This document shows, piece after piece, positions 17,214 to 26,118 of a stretch of 64,000 nucleotides of DNA (the first letter of the stretch is position 1; the number at the start of each line of letters is the position of its first letter). Both the position numbers and the translations under genes were made by a program. The stretch is taken from assembly GCF_002802875.1 (NCBI RefSeq), contig NZ_PEBI01000002.1, positions 385,353 through 449,352 of the forward strand, in the 5' to 3' direction. A model generated the notes under the pieces. The model saw only the letters and a list, made by a program, of their open reading frames with translations, made no database searches and had not been told where the DNA came from. Source of the stretch: Bifidobacterium primatium. Lineage in GTDB: Bacteria; Actinomycetota; Actinomycetes; Actinomycetales; Bifidobacteriaceae.

Positions 17214-18548
17214 TTACTTGGCGCTTTCCTCGGTGATGATCTCCTTGAGGACGTCGAGCGCCTCGCCGAACTCCTCGTCGGTGATGGTCAGCGTCGGCAG
17301 CAGACGGATGACGTTGCCGTTGATGCCGCAGGTGAGCACGATGAGGCCCTCCTGGACGGTGCGCTTGGCGATGCGGCCGACCAGCTCCTTGTTCGGCTCG
17401 AGGGAGCCGGGCTTGACGAACTCGATGCCGATCATGGCGCCGAGTCCACGGACCTCGGCCACGGTGTCGAGCTCGTCGACCAGCGGCTTGAGGGCGGCGT
17501 CGGCCAGCTCGCCGATGTGGGCGGCGCGGGCCGGCAGGCCCTTGTCCTCCATGAGCTTGACGGCCGCGAGGGCGGAGGCGCAGGAGACGGGGTTGCCGCC
17601 GTAGGTGCCGCCGATGCCGCCGGCCTGCACGCTGTCCATGATCTCGGCGCGGCCGGTGACCGCGGCGATCGGCATGCCGCCGCCCAGCGCCTTGGCGGTG
17701 GTGATGAGGTCCGGGGTCACGCCGTCGTACTCGCAGGCGAACCACTTGCCGGTGCGGCAGAAGCCGGCCTGGATCTCATCGGAGATGTAGAGTACGTCGT
17801 GCTCGTGGGCCCAGTCGGCCAGGCCGGAGAGGAATCCGGGGGCCGGGACGATGAAGCCGCCCTCGCCCTGGACGGGCTCGGCGATGATGGCGGCGACGTT
17901 CTCGTGGCCCACCAGCAGCTCGATCTTCGCGGCGGCGGCCTTCGCGGCGGCGGCGCCGTCGGAGCCGAAGCCGTCACGCAGCGGGTAGCTGAACGGCACG
18001 CGGTAGATGTCGGGGGCGAAGGCGCCGAAGCCCTGCTTGTACGGCATGGACTTGGTGGTCATGGCCATGGTCAGGTTGGTGCGGCCGTGGAAGGCGTTCT
18101 CCATCACGACGACGGCGGAGCGGCCCGTGTACTTGCGGGCGATCTTGATGGCGTTCTCCACGGCCTCGGCGCCGGAGTTCACCAGCACGCTCTTCTTGGC
18201 GAAATCGCCCGGCGTGTGCTCGGCGAGCTTCTTGCACACCTCGATGTAGTTGGCGTACGGGGTGGTGGCGAAGTTCGTGTGGGTGAGCTTGGCGACCTCG
18301 TCCTGCACGGCCTTGACGACCTCGGGGGCGCAGTTGCCCACGCCGGTCACGGCGATGCCGGAGGCGAGGTCGATGAAGCGGTTGCCGTCCACATCGGTGA
18401 TGGTGGCGCCGGAGGCGCTCTCCGCGAAGACCGGCATGAGCTGGCCGACACCGGCGCTCACGTACTGCTTGTGCTCCTCTTCGAGGGCCTGGGACTTCGG
18501 GCCGGGGATGGCGGTTGCGATCTTACGGGCGACCTGAGGGACTGACAT
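17214..18548 (-). CDS. gabT: 4-aminobutyrate (or 5-aminovalerate) aminotransferase
   Basis: Class III PLP aminotransferase of 444 residues that moves the omega-amino group of GABA to 2-oxoglutarate. The PLP lysine is in TAKALGGGMPIAA; the cofactor-ring motif ISDEIQAGFCRTG and LVNSGAEAVENAIKIAR are intact. The closest families are GabT/PuuE. The start at 18548 (MSVPQVARK) has AAAGGA upstream; an extension to 18665 is not supported. It lies between an APC permease and a 4-hydroxybutyrate dehydrogenase-like gene, which makes an omega-amino acid the likely substrate. No succinate-semialdehyde dehydrogenase is adjacent, so the product would be reduced rather than oxidised. Confidence 0.88.
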   Translation of the reverse strand: MSVPQVARKIATAIPGPKSQALEEEHKQYVSAGVGQLMPVFAESASGATITDVDGNRFIDLASGIAVTGVGNCAPEVVKAVQDEVAKLTHTNFATTPYANYIEVCKKLAEHTPGDFAKKSVLVNSGAEAVENAIKIARKYTGRSAVVVMENAFHGRTNLTMAMTTKSMPYKQGFGAFAPDIYRVPFSYPLRDGFGSDGAAAAKAAAAKIELLVGHENVAAIIAEPVQGEGGFIVPAPGFLSGLADWAHEHDVLYISDEIQAGFCRTGKWFACEYDGVTPDLITTAKALGGGMPIAAVTGRAEIMDSVQAGGIGGTYGGNPVSCASALAAVKLMEDKGLPARAAHIGELADAALKPLVDELDTVAEVRGLGAMIGIEFVKPGSLEPNKELVGRIAKRTVQEGLIVLTCGINGNVIRLLPTLTITDEEFGEALDVLKEIITEESAK

Positions 18549-18607
18549 GGTTGTTTCCTTTCTGATTGATGAAAAATTCGATGTCTGATCGTTGTGTTTG
18601 GTTTGGT

Positions 18608-18645
18608 GGCCTGCCGCGCGGTTTGCTGCAGCTGAGCGGCAGGCC
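18608..18645. repeat. 10-bp hairpin between permease and aminotransferase genes
   Basis: GGCCTGCCGC (18608-18617) pairs with GCGGCAGGCC (18636-18645) in the 130-bp gap. It lacks a T-run; possible weak terminator or mRNA processing element. Confidence 0.5.
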
Positions 18646-18678
18646 AAGTGTTGATGATCGGCCACGAGGGCCGACCGG

Positions 18679-20100
18679 TCAGTCGTGCGTGTACTCGGGC
18701 GGATCGTTCCTGAAGCCCTTGGTGAGCACGGCGAGGATCACCACGCCGATGACCAGCCAGGACAGGCCGAGCACGAGGGCGTGGATGTCGAGGTGCACGA
18801 GCAGGTAGAGGCAGAACAGTGCGCCGAGGATCGGCAGGAGGATGTTGCGCAGCACGCCGCCGGAGAAGTATTCCTTGCGGGTGGCGGCATCGGCCTTGGC
18901 GTAGGCCACGATCACGCAGACGTTGACGAGCGTGAACGAGGTGAAGGCGCCGAAGTTGACGAACGAGGTGGAGGTGGCCACGTCGAGGAACATGGCGATC
19001 AGACCCACGGCGGCGACGAGCAGGATGGACGGGACCGGGGTGTCGAACCTGGCGCTGAGACGGCCGAAGAACTTCTTGGGCAGCACGCCGTCGCGGCCCA
19101 TCACATACAGCAGTCGGGACGCGCTGGCCTGGGTGGCGATGCCGGAGGTGAACTGGCCGAAGCACAGGCCGGCGATGAACACGGAGGTGAACAGGTTGCC
19201 ACCGATCTGCGCGGCGATCTCATAGGCCGCGGAGGACTCGTCGATGAACACGCCGCCGGGGTGCACCAGCTGGGTGAAGTAGGAGACGGCGATGAAGATG
19301 AGGCCGCCGACCGCGGCGATGAGCAGGATGGCGCGGGGCATCGTCTTCTTCGGGTTCTTCGTCTCCTCGCTCAGCGTGGTGACGGCATCGAATCCGAGGA
19401 AGGAGTAGGCCGCGATGGCACCGCCGGCGACCACTGCGGAAAGGGAGGAGCCCTGGCCGAGGAACGGCTCGGCGCTCACCAGCGTGCCGGCTCCGGTGCC
19501 GCCGAGCACGGAGCGGATGGAAAGGGCCACGAACACCACGATGACGACCGCCTGGAACGACATAAGCGCGAAGTTGACCTTGTCGGCCACGCTCAGGCCC
19601 ACGATGTTGATGCCCGTGGTCAGCACGATGAAGCCGAGCACCCACGCCCAGATCGGCACGGCGGGGAACTGCGCCGAAAGATAGGATGCGCCGATCAGCC
19701 ACACCACCATGGGCAGGAACATGTAGTCGAGCAGCACGGCCCAGCCGACGAGGAATCCGAGCTTGCGGCTGATCGTCTTGCCCACGTACGTGTAGGCGCT
19801 GCCGGCTTCGGGGTGGAGCACGGCCATGCGGCCGTAGCTGCCCGCCGTGAACAGCATGGCGATCGTGGCGGCCGTGTAGCTCATGGCCGTGGCGCCGCGC
19901 GAGGCGGCGGCGATCACGCCGAACGTGCCGAGCACGATGATTGGGCACATGTAGGCGAGACCCAGCAGGACGACGGAACGCAGTCCCATCGTGCGCTTGA
20001 GCGCCGGCTCGGCCGGCTTGGCGGAGTCGAGGATGTTGGCGGCTGCGGTTGCCATCGACTGCGGTTGGATGCGTTGTGCTGTCATGTTCGGCGTGGTCAT
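18679..20100 (-). CDS. APC-family amino acid/polyamine permease, candidate GABA importer
   Basis: A 473-residue transporter with about 12 membrane segments of the amino acid-polyamine-organocation superfamily. The family's first-helix motif is present as GLAYMCPIIVLGTFG and the helix 6 motif as AIAAYSFLGFDAVTTLSEE. It resembles PuuP/YeeF-like importers. It is upstream of the GABA aminotransferase gene on the same strand and divergent from a PucR regulator gene. This suggests uptake of GABA, 5-aminovalerate or a polyamine; the sequence does not decide between them. Confidence 0.85.
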   Translation of the reverse strand: MTTPNMTAQRIQPQSMATAAANILDSAKPAEPALKRTMGLRSVVLLGLAYMCPIIVLGTFGVIAAASRGATAMSYTAATIAMLFTAGSYGRMAVLHPEAGSAYTYVGKTISRKLGFLVGWAVLLDYMFLPMVVWLIGASYLSAQFPAVPIWAWVLGFIVLTTGINIVGLSVADKVNFALMSFQAVVIVVFVALSIRSVLGGTGAGTLVSAEPFLGQGSSLSAVVAGGAIAAYSFLGFDAVTTLSEETKNPKKTMPRAILLIAAVGGLIFIAVSYFTQLVHPGGVFIDESSAAYEIAAQIGGNLFTSVFIAGLCFGQFTSGIATQASASRLLYVMGRDGVLPKKFFGRLSARFDTPVPSILLVAAVGLIAMFLDVATSTSFVNFGAFTSFTLVNVCVIVAYAKADAATRKEYFSGGVLRNILLPILGALFCLYLLVHLDIHALVLGLSWLVIGVVILAVLTKGFRNDPPEYTHD

Positions 20101-20193
20101 GGCGGACTCTTTTCGTTTCGTGGTCTGCGTTCGTTGGCTCTCAAGATAATTTCCCGAAAATCGTCATGGCATGGACGCGCTGGAGCAAATAGC

Positions 20194-20275
20194 GTGGAAA
20201 CGTGGACGCTCTGTCCATGATTATGTGTTTCGTAGTGGAAACGATTGACTGGCGCCGTATATCGATTGATATGAT
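20194..20275. promoter_or_regulatory. Divergent control region of the GABA-type cluster
   Basis: Two identical GTGGAAACG sites (20194-20202 and 20235-20243) lie 41 bp apart, about four helical turns. For the PucR gene a TTGACT (20245-20250) and TATGAT (20270-20275) pair has a 19-bp spacer and ends seven bases before the ATG, which suggests a leaderless or nearly leaderless mRNA. The repeated 9-mer is a candidate PucR site. Confidence 0.45.
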
Positions 20276-20282
20276 GTGAACC

Positions 20283-21917
20283 ATGCCGATCACCCTCAAC
20301 ACGTTGTTGGAACAGCGCTCGCTGAAGCTTTCCCTGGTGGTGGAGGGGGCCGCCGGGGCCATCGACACCCCCATATCCTGGGTGCATTCCTCCGAATCCG
20401 CCGACCCGACGCCGTATCTCGAGGGCGGCGAACTGCTGCTGCTGACCGGACTGCTCATGCCGGAGGACGCGCCGGACGAGCGGTTCCGCCGGTATGTGGC
20501 GCGTCTGGCCGACACCGGGATTCGCGGCATCGGGTTCGGCGTGGGCGTCCATCATGCGGACATCCCCGAATGGCTGGTCAGACAGTGCGAGATGAGCGAC
20601 ATGCCGTTGTTCTCCGTGCCGCTGGAGATCTCGTTCATCGCCATCACCAAGACCATCTCGCGCGGCGTGGCCGACAGTAAGCAGCAGGGGTTCGCCCGCC
20701 TGTACCGCAATCAGCAGCAGCTCATGCGCTCCGTGCATACGCTCGATCCGGTGAGCACCATCATCTCCAGGACTGCCGAGCTCATCGGAGGCTGGGCCGC
20801 ACTGCTCAACCCGGCGGGCGCCGTCGTGGAGTCGTCGCACCGTTTCCTGCCCATCGAGATATCCGCGCTGGGCGACACCCTCACGTTCAGCACGCTCGGC
20901 GAGGCGAAGTTCGTGGCCATGCGCGGCTACGACATCGCCGTGTTCCACATCGTCTCCCCGACCGGCCAGACGCTCGGCTACCTGGTGGCCGGATACCGCG
21001 GCGAGAAGGGCACGCTCGACCATCCCCTGGTCGCACAGGCGGCGGCCCTGCTGTCGTTGGCGATCAGCAGCTCCGCCGACGCCAACCGCGCGTTGGGCCG
21101 TCTGCGCTCCGCCATGGTGCGCCAATGCCTGGAAGGCGGCGCGGAGATGGTGCGTCCGTATGCCTCCGACCTGTGGGACGGCATGCCGGCCGAACCGCTC
21201 GCCGTGCTGCGCGTCACCGGCGAGCAGGAGGCCCTGGAGACGGCCCAGCGTCTGTTCGAGCCGTTCAGGAAGTCTCTGGCCAAGAACATGAACCCGGCCG
21301 TGTTCGGCATGATCGAGGGCGATCTCTGGGCCGTGGTCTCGCAGTCGAACGCGGGGGAGTGGATGACGAGCCTGCTGCGCGACTCGCGCGTGGTCGTCGG
21401 CCAGTCGTCGGGATGCATCTGGCGCGACCTGCCGCGCGCCCGCCACGAGGCGTACCAGGCGGCGTCCGAGGCGATGACCTCGGGCGAGCAGTCGCTGCGG
21501 TACGGCCAGTCCGAAGGCGGCGGCTCGCTGGAGAACATGGTGGAGCCGTCCAAGATGCGCGCCTTCGCCGACCTCAAGCTCGCGCCGATCGCATCGCTCG
21601 AATTCAATCTGTCGGTCGGCCCCCACGGCGAGAACACGCGTTCGTCGGGGAGGAAGACGCCGGCCGGTGGCTCCGGGGAGGGCATGACCCTGCATGCCGT
21701 GGACGTGCTGCGCACGTGGCTGCGCTGCCGGGGGCGGGCGGAGGAGGTCGCCCGCGCGCTCGGCCTGCATCGCCACACCGTCACGAAATACATGGCGAGG
21801 ATATCCAAGGCCCTTTCCGTCGATCTTGCCGATCCGCAGACGGTCGCCGAACTCTGGTATGCATGCCGGTTCACCCGTTTCGGCGGTGCGGCCTCGGATC
21901 GCCGGGGGAAGCGTTGA
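20283..21917 (+). CDS. PucR-family transcriptional regulator
   Basis: A 544-residue regulator with an N-terminal PucR-type ligand domain (about residues 10-125, starting TLNTLLEQRSLKLSLVV), a central GGDEF-like/GAF-like region, and a C-terminal helix-turn-helix (about residues 474-510) with RALGLHRHTVTKYMARI. PucR proteins commonly control nitrogen compound catabolism. It is divergent from the permease-aminotransferase-dehydrogenase genes, so it is the likely activator of that cluster in response to the amine. The start codon follows a -10-like TATGAT closely and has no clear ribosome binding site. Confidence 0.86.
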   Translation: MPITLNTLLEQRSLKLSLVVEGAAGAIDTPISWVHSSESADPTPYLEGGELLLLTGLLMPEDAPDERFRRYVARLADTGIRGIGFGVGVHHADIPEWLVRQCEMSDMPLFSVPLEISFIAITKTISRGVADSKQQGFARLYRNQQQLMRSVHTLDPVSTIISRTAELIGGWAALLNPAGAVVESSHRFLPIEISALGDTLTFSTLGEAKFVAMRGYDIAVFHIVSPTGQTLGYLVAGYRGEKGTLDHPLVAQAAALLSLAISSSADANRALGRLRSAMVRQCLEGGAEMVRPYASDLWDGMPAEPLAVLRVTGEQEALETAQRLFEPFRKSLAKNMNPAVFGMIEGDLWAVVSQSNAGEWMTSLLRDSRVVVGQSSGCIWRDLPRARHEAYQAASEAMTSGEQSLRYGQSEGGGSLENMVEPSKMRAFADLKLAPIASLEFNLSVGPHGENTRSSGRKTPAGGSGEGMTLHAVDVLRTWLRCRGRAEEVARALGLHRHTVTKYMARISKALSVDLADPQTVAELWYACRFTRFGGAASDRRGKR

Positions 21918-21948
21918 CGGCGACCCGGCATCGGGGCCATCCCTGTTT

Positions 21949-21977
21949 TTGCGTTCGTCCGCCCGCTCGCGTATAAT
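21949..21977 (+). promoter_or_regulatory. Promoter of rpmE
   Basis: TTGCGT (21949-21954) and TATAAT (21972-21977) are separated by 17 bp. The rpmE ATG is 75 bp further on, leaving room for an untranslated leader. Confidence 0.7.
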
Positions 21978-22052
21978 CTCGAAGGTTCCGGTTCACGTTG
22001 CGCCGTAGGGGCGTGGCGACCCGGTCCTGAAATAGATCCTTAGGAGTTAACT

Positions 22053-22265
22053 ATGCAGAAGGGTATCCACCCCGAATACGTGCCGACCGAGGTTGTGTGC
22101 TCGTGCGGCAACACCTTCGTCACCCGCTCCACCGTCACCTCCGGCCACATCACGGCCGATGTGTGCGCGAAGTGCCACCCGTTCTACACCGGCAAGCAGA
22201 AGATTCTGGACACCGGTGGTCGCGTGGCCCGCTTCGAGAAGCGTTACGGCAAGAAGGCCAAGTAG
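22053..22265 (+). CDS. rpmE: 50S ribosomal protein L31
   Basis: A 70-residue L31 of the zinc-binding (C+) type: cysteines in VVCSCGNTF and DVCAKCHPF form the expected ligands. It starts [14 protein letters not shown] and has a TAGGAG ribosome binding site. It has its own promoter and a strong terminator, and sits ahead of prfA and prmC, the order usual in actinobacteria. Confidence 0.97.
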   Translation: MQKGIHPEYVPTEVVCSCGNTFVTRSTVTSGHITADVCAKCHPFYTGKQKILDTGGRVARFEKRYGKKAK

Positions 22266-22277
22266 CAGACGTTGCAA

Positions 22278-22325
22278 CGCCAGTCCGTGTGGAAACGCTT
22301 GTTTCCGCCACGGGCTGGCGTTTTT
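22278..22325 (+). terminator. Rho-independent terminator of rpmE
   Basis: A near-perfect stem of about 19 bp (CGCCAGTCCGTG pairing with CACGGGCTGGCG, continued by GGAAAC/GTTTCC) is followed by TTTTTG. Confidence 0.92.
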
Positions 22326-22387
22326 GTATGCTTGAAAAGACTTACTAAGACTTCCCGATAGACGACTTCCCTATAGAAAAGGCGATC

Positions 22388-23479
22388 ATGGCAGAAGAGT
22401 TCCCCGCGGCGAAGACCGCATTGGAGGAGTACCACCGCATCGAGCAGGAGATGAGCCAGCCCGAGGTGGCCTCCAACCCCGACAAGATGCGCAAGCTCGG
22501 CCGTCGTCACGCCGAACTGAGCGCCATCGTCTCCGCATACCAGCGCTACACGTCGTTGAACGACGACTACGAGGCCGCCAGGGAGATGGCCGCCGAGGAC
22601 CCGGACTTCGCCGAGGAGGCCAAGCGTCTTGAGGTCGAGATTCCCGACGCCCGCGAGAAGCTGCGTACCGCGCTGATCCCGCGTGACCCCGACGATGCGC
22701 GCGACACCATCATGGAGATCAAGGCCGGCGCCGGCGGCGAGGAGGCCGCACTGTTCGCCGGCGACCTGCTGCGCATGTACATGCGCTATGCCGAACGCCG
22801 AGGCTGGGCGACCGAGATCCAGAGCCAGAACGGCACCGAGCTCGGCGGCGTCAAGGACGTGCAGGTGGCCATCCGCGCCAAGGGCGCCGTGGCTCCCGCC
22901 GACGGCGTCTGGGCGTCGCTCAAGTACGAGGGCGGCGTGCATCGCGTGCAGCGCGTGCCCGTCACCGAATCGCAGGGACGCATCCAGACGTCGGCCGCCG
23001 GCGTCATCGTGTTCCCCGAGGCCGATGACGACGACGATGAGATTCAGATCGACCAGAAGGACCTCAAGATCGACATCTTCATGAGTTCCGGTCCCGGCGG
23101 CCAGTCCGTGAACACCACGTACTCCGCCGTGCGCATGACGCACATCCCCACCGGCATCGTGGTGAGCATGCAGGACGAGAAGTCGCAGATCCAGAACCGC
23201 GCCGCCGCGCTGCGCGTGCTCAAGAGCCGCCTGCTGGCCATGAAGCACGAGCAGGAGGCCGCCGAGGCCGCCGACATGCGTCATTCGCAGGTGCGTTCCC
23301 TCGACCGTTCCGAACGCATCCGCACCTACAACTTCCCCGAGAACCGCATCGTCGACCATCGCACCAACTACAAGGCGTACAACCTCGACCAGGTGCTCGA
23401 CGGCGACCTGCAGGCCGTCATCGACTCCGACATCCAGGCCGACGAGGCCGCCCGTCTCGCCGCCGCCGACAAGCAGTGA
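22388..23479 (+). CDS. prfA: Peptide chain release factor 1
   Basis: Releases finished peptides at UAA and UAG. The 363-residue product carries the GGQ loop ([17 protein letters not shown]) and the RF1 tripeptide region within [22 protein letters not shown] lies upstream of the ATG. It is followed, after a repeat-filled 215-bp gap, by prmC, whose product methylates the GGQ glutamine. Confidence 0.97.
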   Translation: MAEEFPAAKTALEEYHRIEQEMSQPEVASNPDKMRKLGRRHAELSAIVSAYQRYTSLNDDYEAAREMAAEDPDFAEEAKRLEVEIPDAREKLRTALIPRDPDDARDTIMEIKAGAGGEEAALFAGDLLRMYMRYAERRGWATEIQSQNGTELGGVKDVQVAIRAKGAVAPADGVWASLKYEGGVHRVQRVPVTESQGRIQTSAAGVIVFPEADDDDDEIQIDQKDLKIDIFMSSGPGGQSVNTTYSAVRMTHIPTGIVVSMQDEKSQIQNRAAALRVLKSRLLAMKHEQEAAEAADMRHSQVRSLDRSERIRTYNFPENRIVDHRTNYKAYNLDQVLDGDLQAVIDSDIQADEAARLAAADKQ

Positions 23480-23502
23480 CCGCGCGCATGGCATATTGGG
23501 GA

Positions 23503-23687
23503 TAACTCCCCTCAGACCGCCTGCGGCGGCCAGCTCCCCTCAATATTGAGGGGAGCCAGAATAGGGAAATCGGGCAATGGCTCCCCTCATGGAGGGGACG
23601 CTGGCTCGCGGCATGAGATTGAAGGCGCCGCCAATGGCTCCCCTCGCTGAGGGGAGCTGGCTCGCGAAGCGAGGCTGAGGGGAGGGA
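23503..23687. repeat. Three-unit hairpin repeat of the GCTCCCCTC family (copy A)
   Basis: Three related units fill the prfA-prmC gap. The first contains a perfect 24-bp palindrome at 23532-23555. The others follow the form GGCTCCCCTC-nnn-GAGGGGA, then a small hairpin like CTCGCGAAGCGAG, then CTGAGGGGA. Copies B and C are at 41628-41776 and 49885-50042. No protein is encoded. Confidence 0.8.
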
Positions 23688-23694
23688 TACCGCC

Positions 23695-24591
23695 ATGGCG
23701 GAACACATGAACATCGCCGCAACGCTTAAAGAGGCCGCGCGTCGGCTCGCTGCGGCGGGAATCGATACGCCGGCCTTCGATGCGAAGCTGCTGCTCGCCC
23801 ACGCCGCAGGCGTGGAACCGCGCGACGTGGACAAGGCGATACTGCTCGGCGACGCCCTGCCCCTCGACGAGGCCGCGTTCGACACCATGATGGCCCGACG
23901 CGTCTCACGCGAGCCGTTGCAATACATCGTCGGTCATGCGCCGTTCCGCTACATCGACGTCGAAGTCGGACCGGGCGTGTTCATCCCCCGGCCGGAAACC
24001 GAAACCGTGGTGCAGGCCGGAATCGACTGGCTTTCCGAGCGTGGAATCGATCATCCGCAGGTCGTCGACCTGTGCGCCGGAAGCGGCGTCATCGGCCTGT
24101 CCGTCGCCGTCGAAATCCCCGGCAGCGAGGTCTGGGCGGTCGAGCTGAGCGAAACCACCCACGCGTGGACCGAGCGCAACCGACGTCGCGTGGCCGCAGA
24201 CCATCCGGACATCGAAGACCGCTATCATCTCACGCTCGGCGACGCCACGGACGCCGACACGTTGCGTGATCTCGACGGCATCATCGACCTGGTGATATCC
24301 AATCCGCCGTACATCCCCGAAACCAACGTGCCGGAACAGCCCGAAGTCCGTGACCACGACCCCGAGCTCGCCCTATACGGCGGCTCGGCGGATGGACTGC
24401 GCATCCCCGAACGCATCATCGACCGTTCGGCGGCGCTGTTGCGCGACGGCGGCGCACTCGTCATGGAACACGACATCTCGCAGGGCGAGGCGCTGCGTGA
24501 ATACGCCGCCGCGCACGGATTCGCCGACGCCCGCACAGGCGACGACCTCGCCGGCAGGCCGCGATACCTGTTCGCGGCCTACTGCGCGTAA
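23695..24591 (+). CDS. prmC: Release factor glutamine methyltransferase
   Basis: SAM-dependent N5-methylation of the GGQ glutamine in release factors. The 298-residue product has an N-terminal helical domain, the SAM loop VVDLCAGSGVIGLSVA and the catalytic ISNPPYIPE. The ATG at 23695 follows GGGAGG supplied by the end of the repeat block. Its C-terminus (FAAYCA) lies within a 17-bp tandem duplication shared with the end of the convergent acetyltransferase gene. Confidence 0.96.
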   Translation: MAEHMNIAATLKEAARRLAAAGIDTPAFDAKLLLAHAAGVEPRDVDKAILLGDALPLDEAAFDTMMARRVSREPLQYIVGHAPFRYIDVEVGPGVFIPRPETETVVQAGIDWLSERGIDHPQVVDLCAGSGVIGLSVAVEIPGSEVWAVELSETTHAWTERNRRRVAADHPDIEDRYHLTLGDATDADTLRDLDGIIDLVISNPPYIPETNVPEQPEVRDHDPELALYGGSADGLRIPERIIDRSAALLRDGGALVMEHDISQGEALREYAAAHGFADARTGDDLAGRPRYLFAAYCA

Positions 24592-24609
24592 TGGCCTACT
24601 GCGCGTAAT
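24576..24609. repeat. 17-bp tandem duplication at the prmC 3' end
   Basis: GGCCTACTGCGCGTAAT occurs at 24576-24592 and again immediately at 24593-24609. The stop codons of prmC and of the convergent acetyltransferase gene (4 bp apart) are both within it. Confidence 0.85.
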
Positions 24610-25270
24610 CCTGATAGACGCTGGCGTCCTTGTCGGTGATGGTCTTGATCACGCGGGCCGGATTGCCCACGGCCACCGAATTCGCCGGAATGTCCTTCGT
24701 CACCACGGCTCCGGCGCCGATCACGCATCCGTCGCCGATGGTCACGCCGCCCAATACCGTCACATTGCCGCCGAACCAGCAGTTCGAGCCGATGACGATC
24801 GGCCTGCCGTATTCGTAGTCGTAGAAGGTGCCGTCCTCGCGCTGACGCACGTTGCGGTCCTGCCAGCGCAGCGGATGCATCGGCGGCAGCAGCGACACAT
24901 TCGGTCCGAACAGCACGTCGTCGCCGATCGTCACCGGCGCACAGTCAAGCACGGTGAAATTGAAGTTCGCGAACACGCGCTTGCCGATCGTCGTATGGAT
25001 GCCGTAGTCGAAGAACACCGGCCCCATCACGTCGAGCCCCTCGCCATGACCCGGCAGCAACTCATCCAATACCTCTGCGCGGGTCTTCTCGTCGTTGCGC
25101 GACAGCGAGTTGAACCTCGTGCACAGGTCGCCGGCCTTCTTGCGCAGTTCGACGAGTTCGGCATCGGACGCATCGTACAGCTTGCCGGAAAGCATCTCCT
25201 CGCGCTCGCTGGCGCGCGGCGTGCGTGGTTCGACGGGGGGAACGGTGAATTGGGCTTCTTCGCTCATCAT
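24596..25270 (-). CDS. Sugar O-acetyltransferase (maltose/galactoside type, left-handed beta-helix)
   Basis: Acetyl-CoA-dependent acetylation of sugars in the cytoplasm. The 224-residue product has the N-terminal Mac domain (EREEMLSGKLYDASDAEL) followed by hexapeptide repeats. The catalytic His is in LLPPMHPLRW. The later repeats run IGSNCWFGGNVTVLGGVTIG and GAGAVVTKDIPANSVAVG. The start at 25270 (MMSEEAQ) has AAGGA five bases upstream; the next ATG (25267) is nearly as good. A perfect palindrome lies in its upstream region. Confidence 0.88.
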   Translation of the reverse strand: MMSEEAQFTVPPVEPRTPRASEREEMLSGKLYDASDAELVELRKKAGDLCTRFNSLSRNDEKTRAEVLDELLPGHGEGLDVMGPVFFDYGIHTTIGKRVFANFNFTVLDCAPVTIGDDVLFGPNVSLLPPMHPLRWQDRNVRQREDGTFYDYEYGRPIVIGSNCWFGGNVTVLGGVTIGDGCVIGAGAVVTKDIPANSVAVGNPARVIKTITDKDASVYQDYAQ

Positions 25271-25313
25271 GCACTTCCTTAGTATATGCAATATGTATGT
25301 GTGCGCTCTCATT

Positions 25314-25323
25314 AGAACGTTCT
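25314..25323. promoter_or_regulatory. AGAACGTTCT palindrome between acetyltransferase and tsaC genes
   Basis: The perfect 10-bp palindrome AGAACGTTCT lies in the divergent gap 44 bp upstream of the acetyltransferase start. The same GAACGTTC core occurs at 35717-35724. Possible operator for a LacI- or TetR-type regulator. Confidence 0.35.
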
Positions 25324-25416
25324 TAACGTATCATAATTCATGGGTCGACAGGCGTGCCCGCCCATCGTCGGCACGCAGTGGTGCAATGGTGAGGCTTAAG
25401 GACACGGGAGGAATAT

Positions 25417-26118
25417 ATGGCCCGAATCATGCCGATCGACGAAGAGTCATTGCGATTGGCCGCCGAGGCGATCAGCGCCGGCGAAATCATCGTGGTGCCC
25501 ACCGACACGGTGTATGGCGTCGCCTGCGATCCGAGGAACCCCGATGCCGTGGCGAAGATCTTCGCCGCCAAGCATCGTCCCGCGGCCAAATCGCTGCAGG
25601 TGCTGTTCTCGTCCGTCGACGAGCTCGCCGACTATGCGCTCGATCTTCCCGTGCCGCTGGACAGGTTGTCCCGCCGGTTCCTGCCGGGTGCGTTCTCGCC
25701 GATCTGCGTGGCCCGTGACGGATGCCCGCTGGCGACCGTCCGCGTCGATCCGAACATGCATCCGAGCCGCACGCAGGGCATTCGCGTGCCTGATTCGCGT
25801 GATACGTTGCGCATCCTGCGCGCCACCGGCCCGCTTGCCGCATCGAGCGCCAACCTTTCCGGCGGAGACTCGGCCCAGACCGCACAGCAGGCCGCCGACG
25901 CGCTGGGCGATTCCGTGGCCCTGTACCTCGACGGAGGTCCCACGCCGGGTCCGTTGTCGAGTACCGTGGTGGCCGCAGACATCCATGGTCGCGACGGCAT
26001 CGCGATTCTGCGCGAGGGCGTGATCGACCAGAACCGCATCCGCCAGGCACTGCATATGACGGCCGGCCGGCACGCCGGCACCGAAGGTCACGACGAGGAC
26101 GGAGAGGAGCGCGCATGA
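25417..26118 (+). CDS. tsaC: Threonylcarbamoyl-AMP synthase (Sua5/YciO/YrdC)
   Basis: Makes threonylcarbamoyl-AMP for the t6A37 modification of ANN-decoding tRNAs. The 233-residue product has the YrdC motifs PTDTVYGVACDPRN, KHRPAAKSLQVLF and the late ASSANLSGG. It is short of the C-terminal Sua5 domain. Its last four bases overlap the start of the next gene, so both are translated together. Confidence 0.93.
   Translation: MARIMPIDEESLRLAAEAISAGEIIVVPTDTVYGVACDPRNPDAVAKIFAAKHRPAAKSLQVLFSSVDELADYALDLPVPLDRLSRRFLPGAFSPICVARDGCPLATVRVDPNMHPSRTQGIRVPDSRDTLRILRATGPLAASSANLSGGDSAQTAQQAADALGDSVALYLDGGPTPGPLSSTVVAADIHGRDGIAILREGVIDQNRIRQALHMTAGRHAGTEGHDEDGEERA

Noticed and set aside
23503..23687. CRISPR array
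   Set aside because: Units are palindromic with irregular spacing and no cas genes; spacers are not unique sequences of equal length. The same holds for 31851-32189.
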